Source: Calycina herbarum (lineage: Eukaryota; Ascomycota; Leotiomycetes; Helotiales; Pezizellaceae). From it: a DNA stretch of 64,000 bases. This document shows positions 23,543 through 34,950 of this stretch, one piece after another. The stretch lies in NCBI GenBank assembly GCA_001414485.1, contig LLEY01000118.1:124001-188000 (forward strand), read 5' to 3'. Made by a program: the position numbers and the translations under genes. Every line of letters starts with the position of its first letter. Positions within the stretch are counted from its first letter, which is position 1. The notes beneath the pieces are model-generated. The model searched no databases. It was not told where the DNA came from and saw only the letters and a list, made by a program, of their open reading frames with translations.

Positions 23543-26217
23543 ATGAAGTCTTTATTCTACTTTTCATTTGCAGCTCATTTAAGCTTGAGCGTTTATGCCA
23601 GTCCTCTATTGCCTTCTCCCACTCCATCAAACCCAATTGCGAATAAAAGACAAGCTGAATCGACAGCTACAATCACCATTGGGCCTTCGCAGAACTACGT
23701 ACTAGCCTCTGTAAGTTCACAATTCATGAAAATGGTGTATGTATTGTCTAGACACTAATTCCATTTTTAGGCAACTCCTACCATAACTGCCAAAGGTAGT
23801 GAATTCATCGTTCATGATGCTGGCGGAGACAATATAGAATTATATTTTGGACCAGACTTGTCCAAAAACCTTCGAGATACAGGTAAGAAACCAAGTTCCA
23901 AGCCTAAACCATATGAGCCCCTCTAACATCTTGGCTTTCAAGTTGGACAACAGTGCCCAGCTAATGGTCCTAATTGGAATCACTGCCAAATTGCTGTTAC
24001 CAATCTTCTCCACGTAACTTCTATCGGTAACCAGCACCGTCAGCCTGGCCAGGCACTCGTCGCCGCAAATGGCATATTGGCGAGCTCACAAGTACAGGCT
24101 TATCTTGTCGTTCTAGTGATCGCCATTTATAGGGCCGGCGACGCAGCATCCCTCATCAGTGCTGCCCAAGTTCCCAAGACAGATTTCTCTCAAATAACAA
24201 CTGCTGCGAGTACCACGGTGTTTCCCAGTGCACCAGGTGACACAGATCCGCCAACCGTGGTAACGAGCTTTGCCCCGATACACAGGTATGCCAAGATACT
24301 CATATTTCGTCGTAAAAAGTTGACACGACACCAGTCCAGAGATTAGCCTAGATGCTGAGGGAAGTTTGGTTATAAAAATGGACAAGGTAATCCCCGTATC
24401 TTGTTTATAGCGACGTTTTAGAAGCTAATTTCAATGCTCCTACAATAGGAACTGAGAGACACCATGGATAAACTGATCCGCGAACATTCCAATGGATGCC
24501 TTGTAAAACGAGATGCTGTTAAAAGTACAAATGAGCGAGCTGACTGTGTTTATGGAACAACCATGGGTGTGCTAGATGAGTTCGCTATAGGGAAGGTAAT
24601 GCCACCGCCCCTTAGTGCTCCAGTGCCACCTATCACGCATTCGGCATTTGAAGGATTCGACGCCATTGTAGGCGGCGTTGCAGTTTCGCAAAGAAAGAAG
24701 CATACAGTGATACAGACATCACTATGGCAATTCATACCACTGGTAACTTGGGTGGCTTATACGGTCGTCATGCATATGCCAACCCTTTCCCTGGGAACTG
24801 AAGTTGCCACCGATACCGCGACAACGTATGTAATCAAATTCGATAGGCTTTCGTCGGACATTATGATCTGCCCTGATAAGGTCGTTCAATGCGATGATGA
24901 AAAGTGCGGTGGCAAAAGCGGTCGCTGCCAGGCTCAATCTTGGAAATCCTGTCCTTGTGAGAAAAAGTGCCCCGCAGAAGACAGAGTACCAGAATGCATG
25001 AACTGTGGTGGCGAGATAGGGAGAGCACGCATTTGTAAAGGGGTAAGTTTTTGCCCGCGTGGATTGAAATACAACGCCCCACATACTAATTTTGTTAACA
25101 GATTGAAGAAAAGGGTGACCTTTACCAAGGGTGCCCTTGTGTTCGAAGTACTAGATTCGTCGATGCCTTCGACCCAGTGAGATTTCTTGATGCGCAACGC
25201 GTTCTCGCCAACCTCCCGCCGTACGAACCTACTGGATCGGATTCATTTTGTGATGCTGACGTTGGGACTACGATCAAGCATGTCACTATGGCAAGGAGTC
25301 TCTTCGGTTTGTAAGGAAACTCTTCCTCCTTCGAATATCTGAGTACTAACAACAAGAAGTACTATTAAGGGATTCTGCAAAGATCTGGACATGACTAAAC
25401 TACAACAGAAAACACTCACGGTTCCAACAGCAACTAGTTTAGAAATGACTCTGAAATGGGCACCTTCAGACCCCAGCGGTTGTATGAAATCTTGCGAGTC
25501 CATATTTGACACCCTTATTGGTCGAAAGGATTGTAAGAACTTTGAGCTTTTAAATAGTCATGATGCTTACAATAATTGCAGGTATTGACGAGCGAGAGGG
25601 AGATGCATTCAGCGTAACGACAAAAGCCGGCCGCTTCCACTCATGCGGGCTTGCAGAGTGGGAGATTCCAATTCCTCCAGCTCCCGCTCCCGCTCCAGTT
25701 CCAGCTCCAGCTCCAGTTCCTGCTCCTGCTCCTGCACCAAAGCTACCTGATCCAGGGCTTTCTGGCCAGACATGCTACAAAGAAAGCGATTTCGGAAACA
25801 AAGATGACATCGAGGGCGATAAACAAGCCGGATATGCCCTGACTTTCTGCAAAGACTGGGAGGGACAAAAGATGACATCTTCATCCCCCGCCTTGAAGCG
25901 CAACCCTGTTGCGCCTCATTTTGGTGCAGCTCCGGCATGGAAGCCTTACCACTATACAGTAGCCTGGATCGCTGGTTGCCAGACTTCGGCAACTGAGCAG
26001 AGTGTGCACAAACCGCTCGGGGAACAGCATGCCGTCGGTGCGAATTGCGAGTTGCTAATGAAAGAAGACTATTTGCACTGTAAGTTTCATCAGCAATATT
26101 CGAGTTTATTTGACTAACGTAGATGTTATAGGCTCTAACGGGGGAGTTGGTGGTTATAGAGATGCTGGATGTTTGCGATATAGCTATTCGCGCACAACTG
26201 ACGCTAATGCAGCGTAA
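23543..26217 (+). CDS. Large secreted Cys-rich protein (about 744 aa), nine exons
   Basis: Exons: 23543-23710, 23771-23882, 23943-24285, 24335-24386, 24449-25042, 25102-25310, 25360-25532, 25582-26079, 26132-26217. All eight introns are 49-62 bp with GT..AG ends, and phases agree, giving 2,235 nt without a stop. Residues 1-19 are a signal peptide (MKSLFYFSFAAHLSLSVYAS), followed by a Ser/Pro segment with KR (residues 34-35). Exon 5 carries a Cys-rich block (CDDEKCGGKSGRC, SCPCEKKCP, CMNCGGEIG) completed in exon 6 by GCPC. Exon 8 starts with a (PAPAPV)n linker, then a Cys-containing domain ending SNGGVGGYRDAGCLRY. Secretion and Cys pairs suggest a stable extracellular protein, cell-wall-associated or effector-like. 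The enzyme class, if any, is not recognised. A hydrophobic stretch in exon 5 (SLWQFIPLVTWVAYTVV) is odd and could mean a missed intron. Confidence 0.72.
25674..25738 (+). repeat. Pro-Ala-(Pro/Val) coding microrepeat
   Basis: Repeats of CTCC(C/A)GCTCC/GTTCC type encode PAPAPAPVPAPAPVP in exon 8 of the secreted protein. Pro/Ala linkers commonly separate modules of extracellular fungal proteins. The open frames on the other strand here are shadows of the repeat. Confidence 0.85.
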
Positions 26218-26479
26218 AGGGGGGTTTTTCTTTTGGATTGTTGATTCGTAGGGGATATTTTTGCTTCTTTCATTTTCCTATATACAGCGGCAGCATCTTT
26301 GTACCAAACTCTTGTAGACCGTACTACCCCTCTCTTTGTTGTTCCGGGGTTTGGAGGCAATTATCCTAAGCACTTGGAACAATTTTAGATATTAGCCCGG
26401 ACTGTTTGGAATTTTTAAATTGCATTGTTTGAAATAATTTGAAGTAGTTAAACTAAAAGCAATAAGTATATATACTGTT
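26218..26479. other. 3' flank of the secreted-protein gene
   Basis: AT-richer non-coding sequence after the stop at 26217, with AATAAG near 26,460 as a possible polyadenylation-like signal. No gene or repeat recognised. Its right edge meets the LINE 5' region at about 26.48 kb. Confidence 0.5.
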
Positions 26480-27192
26480 ATGCTAGGTCTATTTTCTCAT
26501 TCGATCCACTTTCTTATTACACCTCTTATAGCTTGTCTGCCACACACCCTTTTTTCGTAGATCGAATTTTTTGTTCTAAAACGTTTAATCTCTCTTGCTC
26601 TTGCTTACTAAGCTAAATTCCTTCCATGGAGACTCCTCCAAGGAGACCTCCGGCCTCGCCTACACCACTGGGTAGGGGACTTGGAAAGGGTGGAGGACGC
26701 CCGATTCCCCTCCTCCCAAGTATACAACAACACTTCGTCTTAGCGACTACCAAGGCTCTAGAACGTGGCACTACAGGCCAAATCTTCTTTGGAGGTACCG
26801 CAGAAGCCGTAGACCACCACTTGAGCACTGCCCTCGATAGAGCCCCCCCGGACCTCTTGCCCTACCTCAGGGCCTTCTGTACGCAGGTCGCTGACCTTAG
26901 CCTGGTCTTCCACAGAGCATATGCCTCAGAGGAACCCCCCCCCCACTACCCTTGGCCCTAAAAGCCCCCTCTGCCACGCATGGTAGCGGCCCTGCGTCCT
27001 CTACAACTCCCTCCCCCTCTCTGGCTCCTATTGGAAAATTCTCCTACGCACGGACTGTAATAGATGCCTTAGCGCCTGAAAATACAGCACCAACAACACT
27101 ACCTCCTCCTCTGCCTCCTATCACTTCAAAGCCTCTAAAGAATAAGGGACCCTCTACCAAATCTGACCTCAGGGTCTTTATCCGACTTCCCC
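26480..27192 (+). mobile_element. LINE 5' fragment: leader and start of ORF1, not RIP-mutated
   Basis: ATG at 26626 opens a Pro/Gly-rich frame (METPPRRPPASPTPLGRGLG) continuing to QQHFVLATTKALERGTTGQ and FFGGTAEAVDHHLSTALD, the undamaged counterpart of the RIP-degraded ORF1 at 1-651. The frame shifts once at a C8 run near 26,940 and resumes in the frame starting near 26,952. Homology to the 5' copy ends at about 27,190, just after FIRLPLDS, where Copia integrase sequence begins. The preceding ~140 bp (CTCTCTTGCTCTTGCTTAC) may be the LINE promoter/leader. Because LINE insertions are normally 5'-truncated, an isolated 5' end is unusual. Confidence 0.7.
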
Positions 27193-27774
27193 TTGACTCA
27201 TGGAAAATCACCTGGCCGCTTCCGCTTTACTCTCCACGACGACGTTGAATTCAACTACAATATCTACGCTGATATCATGTATATTGACGGCCAGCCTCTA
27301 TTACATGTTGTAGACGAGTGTACTCGCTTCCAAGCTGGCAAGTGGCTACGTCAGATCTCGGCCAAGCATACATGGGACAAGCTACAAGAGTGCTGGATCA
27401 ACACCTACCTTGGACCCCCAGACCTGATTACGCATGACGCTGGCAAGAACTTTGTGAGCAGGGAATTCAAGCAATATGCAGGCTCTATAGGAATCCAAAC
27501 CAAGGTTGTACCTGTGGAGGCTCACAACTCCATTGGGATAGTAGAACGCTACCATGGCCCGCTCAGGAGAGCATACTCAATTATAAGTGAGGAGCTGCCT
27601 GACCTCGCCAAAGATACAGCTCTCCAAATGGCTTTCAAGGCAATCAACGATACAGTAGGGCCGGACGGCCTCGTGCCTACTCTACTTGTATTTGGCGCTT
27701 ATCCACGTATAACCGAATTTGACGCTCCCTCGCCCTCCATCAGCCAGCGATCAAATACACTCAAGAAGGCTATG
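27193..27774 (+). pseudogene. Copia integrase core, left part
   Basis: Reads GRFRFTLHDDVEFNY, then YADIMYIDGQPLLHVVDE (first catalytic Asp region), NTYLGPPDLITHDAGKNFVS (second Asp) and EAHNSIGIVERYHGPLRRAY (catalytic Glu), so the DDE core is complete. The frame runs into the Gypsy LTR at 27,775. The zinc-binding N-terminus of integrase is absent. Confidence 0.85.
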
Positions 27775-28206
27775 TGTAACGAAACTCAAACGAACTAAAC
27801 AAAGATGACTAAGTCTCGAAGGTTGGTATGTAGGTAAGAAGTACAGATGCGCTGGGTTGTTTACTTGAAAGTGAACTCGTTACTTGTATCAAAGATGTTA
27901 AATAATATGATAAGATTGATAACTAAAGTTGAGCACGAAGCTCCTATCTAGATAGCAGACGTGCTAGTATATATAGAACCTTCGTTCCCCTGGGTAGCTA
28001 ACTCGCTTATCGAGCTGGCGATCTAACGAGCTGGTTCGCCTAGCGATCTAGCGGTCCCTTTCGTTACGTGATTATTATAATAAAATCCTTAGATCGCTTA
28101 GCTAACCTAACCGATCCCTATCTACTATAAGAGTATTCTAATAGTGCTTAACCTGTTAGGACGCCGCCTAGTCTTTACTTATCACGTGTATACGTGATTT
28201 GTAACA
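27775..28206 (-). repeat. Gypsy-1 LTR (left copy; 3' LTR)
   Basis: 432 bp from TGTAACG to GTAACA, preceded by CTATG (27770-27774). The outer ~200 bp are almost free of RIP changes, whereas the inner end carries several compared with the right LTR (for example TATACGTGATTTGTAACA against GCACGTGATTCGTGACA). Confidence 0.92.
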
Positions 28207-28329
28207 CTATCCTCTTCTTAGCTTAGCGTGTCCCTACGCTTAAGTACGACCTAAGAAATATTATTAGAAGGCTAGTAGCCTTCTTCTCTTTTTACTATAC
28301 TACCTGATCGTTTAATAAAACGTACTAAG

Positions 28330-28893
28330 TATATTGCCTTTAGAAAAGAAATTAACTTATCTAGAATAAAAATAGCGCCTTATACCTAATGTTTAAAAGC
28401 TGGTTTTATAAATGAATGTGTCGCCTCTTAAGATAAAAGTCTAAATCGCTATAGTCGTTGTATAAAGAACGGCAAGACTTGCGACGTTTGCGAAGTAAAC
28501 CGTATACCGACTATTCGAGATTAGGAGTCTATAGATGCTTAGATCTAACGACTAGAGGACGAGGCCGATGAGGCTATAGCGAAAGTCCTCTAGGTTAATA
28601 AGCAGAAGAAGCTGCTTTACGCCTAGAAGCAGAGAATAATAGTAGCTGGTCTTAACTCTCTTAAGGAGCTGGATGCTGCTAAAGAATTAGAAAGAAAGGA
28701 AAAGGAGAAGGAGGAAGAAAAGAAGCGGATAGAAGAAGAGGCTGCTAGGCTAGCCGCCCTTCCTACGCTCGACGTTTCCGACCCTGCTCTTGCTCTAGGC
28801 CTCGACCTAGCCTTTCTTAAGTCCTTCTCTACTAACTACGCGATATAGGCAGACTTAGGTTTCGATAGTAGAACTCCTAAAGTTCCTCTAAGT
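28330..28893 (+). pseudogene. Antisense accessory ORF of Gypsy-1 (Cys motif plus Glu/Lys-rich coil)
   Basis: A plus-strand frame, opposite to pol, can be followed for about 190 codons with only Gln/Trp-type stops. It contains ECVAS, then SRCIKNGKTCDV (paired cysteines), a charged Lys/Glu segment (ELERKEKEKEEEKKRIEEE, likely coiled coil) and an Ala/Leu-rich end (ALALGLDLAFLKSFS). It lies just inside the 3' LTR. The conserved reading despite RIP suggests a real coding frame in the ancestral element. No function recognised. Confidence 0.6.
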
Positions 28894-31800
28894 ACTAGCT
28901 AATATTTTTTCTAGGTTCTTAAGTATTTTCTAAATATAGGTAATCTAACTATTTTATTAAATACTTAACCTATCCTCTAATAAGTCTATAGTTAAGAATC
29001 CTCTTAACTTTATACTTAGTATTTAGGTTTACTAGTTAAATTTCTATAAGTAGGGCTAGTAGTACTCCTAGTAGTACTGGTTCGAGTAGGGATATATAGA
29101 ATACTAAGTAGATGTTTATTATCCTTAGTAGTACTAATTTATAATTTAAAAGTCCTTTAATATATTTGATTTTAAATAGTCTAAGTTTTTTATAATCTAG
29201 TTTATTACTTAGTCTTTTTATATTAATATTCTTTTATACTAAGTAGACTTTATCCCCCTCTTTTAGTATTAGCTCCTAACTACGTCGTTTATTATAGTAG
29301 TATGTATTTCTCTCTATTATAAATTACAGGTCCTCTATAAGTTTCTTATATAAACTCTTAATTTTTAAGACCTAAACATAAGTAAGTTAGTTATTAATAG
29401 TTATAGATAGTAGTTCTCGATATACTAATAATTTATACTTAAAATTAGTATAGAATAGTATAATAAGTATTATTTCTATTACTAAACTATTATAGGTAAA
29501 CTATACTAAAGGCAGCAGTTCTATCTAATTATCCTATTAGTAGTTTATATAATAATAAAGGTATATTTTAACTACTTAATTTATCTATTTATTTCCTCTA
29601 TTTATTTAAGAGTAGAAAGCTATAGAGAGCTTTCTTTTTATACCTAATTATTCTATAAGAGTAATCTAAAATTTTAAAGTAAAGAGCTTATCTTTATCTA
29701 AGAGTATTTCTTTAAGTAGTCTATATCTTAAGACTACTTCTCTAAGGAATATAAATACTAATTCCTTAGCTATACTTAACTCTATATATACTATAAGAAT
29801 TATATACTTTATAAGTTGTTCTATAATAACTAGGATCGTATTATATTTAACTCTTATTATTAGATCTTTAGATTTTAGTAATTTAATAATAAAATCTATA
29901 GATATTGATTTCTAAGGTACCTATAGTATTAGAGTAGTGTTTATCTGTCTATAAGGAGTATAGTAGGAAGCCTTATTCCTAGTATAGGTATTATATTCTA
30001 CTATTACTTTCTTAACTATTGTAGATAACTAATTAATATAGTAGTATTATCTTATCTTTTAGAGGGTTTTATAAATTCCTTAGTAACCGTGAGCAGGTAC
30101 GGTATAGTATTCTTATATAAACTCTTTTATATATAAGCTAGGAACTTATAATTTCCCTTTTATATATTAATTATAACCTTTATATATATTCTAAATCTTA
30201 TCTATCTAGATGTTGTTTATTACTACTATTTCGTATATAGTAGGTACTAAGTCTCTATTCTTAAGAGTTTTTAAGATTATAATCTTCTTATACTTCTTAT
30301 TTCTCTTATATTCGGGTTTCTAGCTAAGAGTATTAGCCTAAGTATTTAACATTCCCTTTATATGTTAAATAATAATATTAAATCTTTCTAATATCTCTAA
30401 CTATTTAGTTAATTATCTTATTATAAGTTCCTTAATTATTATAAACGTCTTAAGGTTCTCGTAGTCAGATAAAACTATAACTAGATATTTTACTAGCTAT
30501 AAATAAATTCTCTAGTATTCTAAAGCTAATACTATAGTAAGTAGTTCCTTATTAAAGATACTATAGTTTTATTATACTAGGTTAAATATTTTAGAATAAT
30601 ATATAATAGGTATAAGTTTCTCTTTATTATTTAGTTATAGGTGAATTATACCTACTACTATATCTAAGGCGTCTATTTCGATTATACTAGGTTTATCTAT
30701 ATTAAAATTATATAAAATAGGTTTTTTTATAAACTTTGTTTTAATTTTCTAAAAAGTATTCTCTATTTATTTATTCTATATAAACTTAATAGCTTTCTTA
30801 ACTAGTACTAATATTAGTTTAGTAATCTTTATATAGTCTTATATAAACGGATAGTAAAAGTTTATAAATCTAAAGAAGAACTATATATCTTTTATATTCT
30901 CTAGTAATTTCTAGTTTAAGATGTCTTAGATCTTTACTAGATCTATTTCTATTTTTTCTAAGCTAAATACCTATTTTAAGAAAAGTGTTTAAGTTACTCT
31001 AAACTTGTATTTTAAGAGTTTTAACTAAGAATTTACTTTTATAAGTTATTATAAAACTTCTTTAATATATTTCTTATATTCTTCTTCTTTTTCTAAGAAG
31101 ATTAAGATATTATCTAGGTAATAAATTACTATTACTTTTAGAAGATCTCTTAAAATATTATTATTTTATTTCTAATATATAGCTAGTATGTTATATAGTC
31201 TAAATAGTATAACTATATATTTATAAAGGCCTAATAGTAAGGTAAATACTATCTTCTATTTGTCTCTAGCTTTTATTTATATAAGTCTATAAGTGTTTTA
31301 TTAATCTAGTTTCGTAAACTATACTACTTTGTCTAACTTATTATATAAGTATTAGCTAGGTAGTAGCAGATAAGCGTTCTTAACTATAGTGTGATTTACT
31401 TCTTAGTAATTAATATATACTCTTCTATCTAGATCGTCTTTCTTCTTAATAATAAGTATATTTAAGGTAATTAGTAACTTAGATCTTCTAATATATCTCT
31501 TCTTAATACCTTCCTTTATATAACTTTCTATTCTCTATAGGCTTTTCTAGTTATACAACTAAAGCTTCTACTTCGAGAGGTAATAACTCTCTTTTAATTT
31601 AATCTTATAATCTTATAAGTAATGTTCTAGTAAGGCTCGCAAGTCTTCTAGGTTTTTAAACAAAGCTTTAAATTCTCTATACTATATAGGTATTTCGTTA
31701 TTAGCTTTCTTACTAACCTGTAGAGGACCTTAGGTAAGGTGTTCTAGTACTTTAGAAGAGATAGCGCTAACCTTGTTCTAGCCTTAAAGTTATAAATATA

Positions 31801-33300
31801 AACCTATGTATTTATATTAACTAAAGGTTATTATTCTAGCCTTCTAGTTGATTTCTAGATTATGTTCTTAAATCTATAGTATATTAAGTATTACTTCCTT
31901 ACTTCTTATTTTAATAATATTAAATTATATATTTAAATAGTATCTTTTAATATTAATTCTTATTAGAATAGTTTACTAATTAATAATTCCACCTTAGTAT
32001 ATAACGTCTATTCTATTAACTACTCCTAACTAATATAGTCTTATCTCTTTAATTAGGATGTTTAGCTTTTCTTAAGCTATTAGGGAAATAAAGTTACCTA
32101 TTACTCTTAAATCTATTATAACTTATAACTTTTTCTCTTTTACTTCTATAGTTATTACTAACTGTCTTTCTCTTAAAGTAGTGTCTAACTTTACCTTAAT
32201 ATATTAGACTTTAAAAGATCGATTTTCTTAATTATACTTCTTTCTCTCCTTATCCTTATACTATAGAAAGAATCTTACTCTTTCCTTATTAGTATATACT
32301 ACCTTATATACTAACCTATATTCTACGATTTCTATAGTTTTAGGAATTTCTCTTATAAATTGCTTTAGTATTTATCTATAGTTATATTAGATCTATTTAT
32401 AACTGGTTTCTAAAATAGCTTTTATAGACTATAGTTCTCTTATATATAGATAATCTAAAGTAGCTTTTAGTATACTTATCTCTGGTTTTATATAGTAAAC
32501 TTTAAATATATAATCTCTTAAATTCTTTTCTTTAATAACCCTAATCTAGGACTAAGGAAAGAATACTACTCCTTCTTTATCTGATAATACTACCTCGTAT
32601 ATCTAATAATATTCTACTATTCTAGTAGGCTCTAGTAATATTCCTTTGAATTGTTTCTATAAACTATAGTTCTTCTATTAATAGATAGTATAATTCCTCT
32701 AGTTCTGTCTTAGCCTACCTAGTTATATTAAGCTCTCTTCTCTTCTAGAATAGTATATTAAATAGTTATTATAAGTTGTATTTTCTAAATACTAACTTAT
32801 TATTTCTAATTAACGTAATAATAATATATTACTTAAATTCCTTTAATATAATATCTTTAGATAGTGTCTTAATAAAAGAGGTTTTAATTCGTTCTTTAAA
32901 TCCTATTAGAACTTACTATATCTATATACTAACTTTATTTAATATATTATATATTTTCTATATATCCTCTACTTTAGAGTAACTAGGTTTTTTAATTAGT
33001 TAACGTTTCTATTCTAGTTCCTTTTCTTTAATAGTTTTCTATCTAGTAATTAAGCTAACTAGAGTTATCGTTTTAGGGTTATTACTTATAACTATATATA
33101 TTATTAAGATAGTTAGGTTAACTCCTTATATTATATAAGGACTCTAGAAATCTAGTTTTTAATTATTAATATATATCTATTGATTTCCTTATTTAAAGGT
33201 TTTAAGAAAAGCTTAAGTTTCTCTAACTTTGGAGTCTTTATTCTTTATTTCCTTTTCTAAACTAGAAGGTAAGTCTAATGTCTCTAAAGAACTAGTTAAT
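28894..33300 (-). pseudogene. Gypsy-1 pol remnant
   Basis: Minus-strand frame with the Ty3/Gypsy reverse transcriptase at about 31.0-31.35 kb (VVQFTKLD, TYRLIQIK, VIYYLDNILIF for the YxDD box, EEEYKKYIKEVL). RNase H and integrase should follow leftward to about 29 kb, but domain edges are unclear. Stops at former Gln/Trp codons are everywhere. A possible chromo-domain tail near 29 kb could not be confirmed. Confidence 0.8.
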
Positions 33301-34518
33301 AGTAGTAATTCGTATTCTACTTAAAGAGGTTACTCTGATTCTATTACTGACTATATATTATAATATTCCTTAAGGAGTAGGTCTCTATTATTATTAGTGT
33401 CTTATATACTACTAATTCCTTTATTATTTTTAATCTAGGTTCTATATCCTCGTACTTTAAGCTTCTTATTTATAAGTTTAATATAATCGGTTAAAGCTAC
33501 CTATTATTAAATAGTAGTATTGATTTATTTCTTTCTCTTAGAGTCTTTCTTCTTACTATACTTATTTACTTTATAGCCTAGTTAGCTATAATTATAATAT
33601 AAGTTCTACTTACGTTGATAATTTCGCTCTTTCTAAGAAAGTCCTCCTTTTCTTAAAAAGGTTTTCTTCTATATAGCGTTTACCTTCTTACTATACTTAT
33701 TAGTATAAGAGTGCTTCTACTTTCCTAACTCTTTACTCTTTTCCCTGTATCTAGGGTTACTCTTTCTAAATTTATATAGGCGGTTATCTAGCTAGACGAC
33801 TTCCTTAATTATACTTATAATAGTTAAGAATTATATATTCTACTTAGCTATTTCCTTATAGATATATATCTTTAATCCTCTATAAAAGAGTTCTATAAGA
33901 GTAATAGTATCTTATCCCGACTTCGTCCTATAACGTTGAAATTTATTAGCGTAATCTATTACTAATCTAGTCTAATATAATTCTAAAAGCTTATATATAG
34001 CTATTTGGATTATATCGAAGTTTCTAAAGACTTTCCTAATAGTTGCTTTAAATCCTCTCTAAGATTTAAATATAATCTTAGTTAATTCTATCTTTCTATC
34101 TTTATCCTTATTTTTAAAGAAGTCTTCTAAGTATAGCTAAGCCTATTCTAATACTAATCCTCTAAGGTAGGAGATAGTAAAGATGGTTCGTAAGTTATAA
34201 TTTCCTTTGAACTTGTTAGAGTTAAAGTTGAAGTAGATGTCTATTTAGAGAAGGAATAAGTCGAGTTCCTTTCGCTTCCTATAATATATATCTAGTATCT
34301 TAACTTTAATAGATTTAAGTGCTTCGACCTTATAGGGCTCGGGGGCGTCTAGTATACTAATATTATCGTCGTTCCTAGTTAACTGTATACTAGTAGGTGT
34401 TCTTCTAGTTATACTTCTAGATATTCCTACGATGTTAACTCGACTAGTATTCGAGCTAGCTACTACGGCGGGTGTTGCTAGGGCTATAGCGACTAAACTT
34501 CTAAGTAGGTGCTTAAAG
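33301..34518 (-). pseudogene. Gypsy-1 gag remnant with CCHC zinc knuckle
   Basis: At about 33.55-33.62 kb the minus strand reads NLYYNYS.LGYKVNK, the RIP-altered form of a CX2CX4HX4C knuckle (TGT/TGC to TAT at the first two Cys, CAT to TAT at His). Upstream (34.0-34.4 kb) is the gag core. Non-functional. Confidence 0.7.
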
Positions 34519-34950
34519 TATAATAAAACTTAAACGAACTAAATAAAGATGACTAAGTCTTGAAGGTTAGTATATAGGTAAGAAGTATAGATACGCTGGG
34601 TTGTTTACTTAAAAGTAAACTCGTTACTTATATCAAAGATGTTAAATAATATAATAAGATTAATAACTAAAGTTAAGCACGAAGCTCCTATCTAGATGGC
34701 AGACGTACTAGTATATATAGAACCTTCGTTCCCCTAGGTAGCTAACTCGCTTATCGAGCTAGCGATCCAACGAGCTGGTTCGCCTAGCGATCCAGCGGTC
34801 CCTTTCGTTACATAATCATTATAATGAAATCCTTGGATCGCTTAGCTAACCTAACCGATCCCTATCTACTATAAGAGTATTCCGATAGTGCTTAACCTGT
34901 CAGGACGCCGCCTGGTCTTCACTCATCACGTGTGCACGTGATTCGTGACA
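34519..34950 (-). repeat. Gypsy-1 LTR (right copy; 5' LTR)
   Basis: 432-bp partner of 27775-28206, followed by the target duplication CTATG. Its inner half is RIP-mutated and its outer end is nearly clean, the mirror of the left LTR. Both LTRs contain CACGTG palindromes near the outer right end (TCACGTGTGCACGTGA here), sites often bound by bHLH factors. Confidence 0.92.

Larger units (their letters stand above)
27775..34950 (-). mobile_element. Gypsy-1: full-length Ty3/Gypsy element inserted in the Copia element
   Basis: 7,176 bp with two 432-bp LTRs and a perfect 5-bp target duplication CTATG (27770-27774 and 34951-34955). Gag-pol is on the minus strand. The interior is strongly RIP-mutated and AT-rich, while the Copia flanks are nearly clean. 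An extra frame runs opposite to pol next to the left LTR. The insertion splits Copia integrase from its C-terminal part. Confidence 0.93.

Noticed and set aside
25609..25992. 127-aa minus-strand ORF opposite exon 8 of the secreted protein
   Set aside because: It contains a Glu-Leu/Glu-Gln repeat that is just the complement of the Pro-Ala codons; the sense strand has a phased multi-exon gene.
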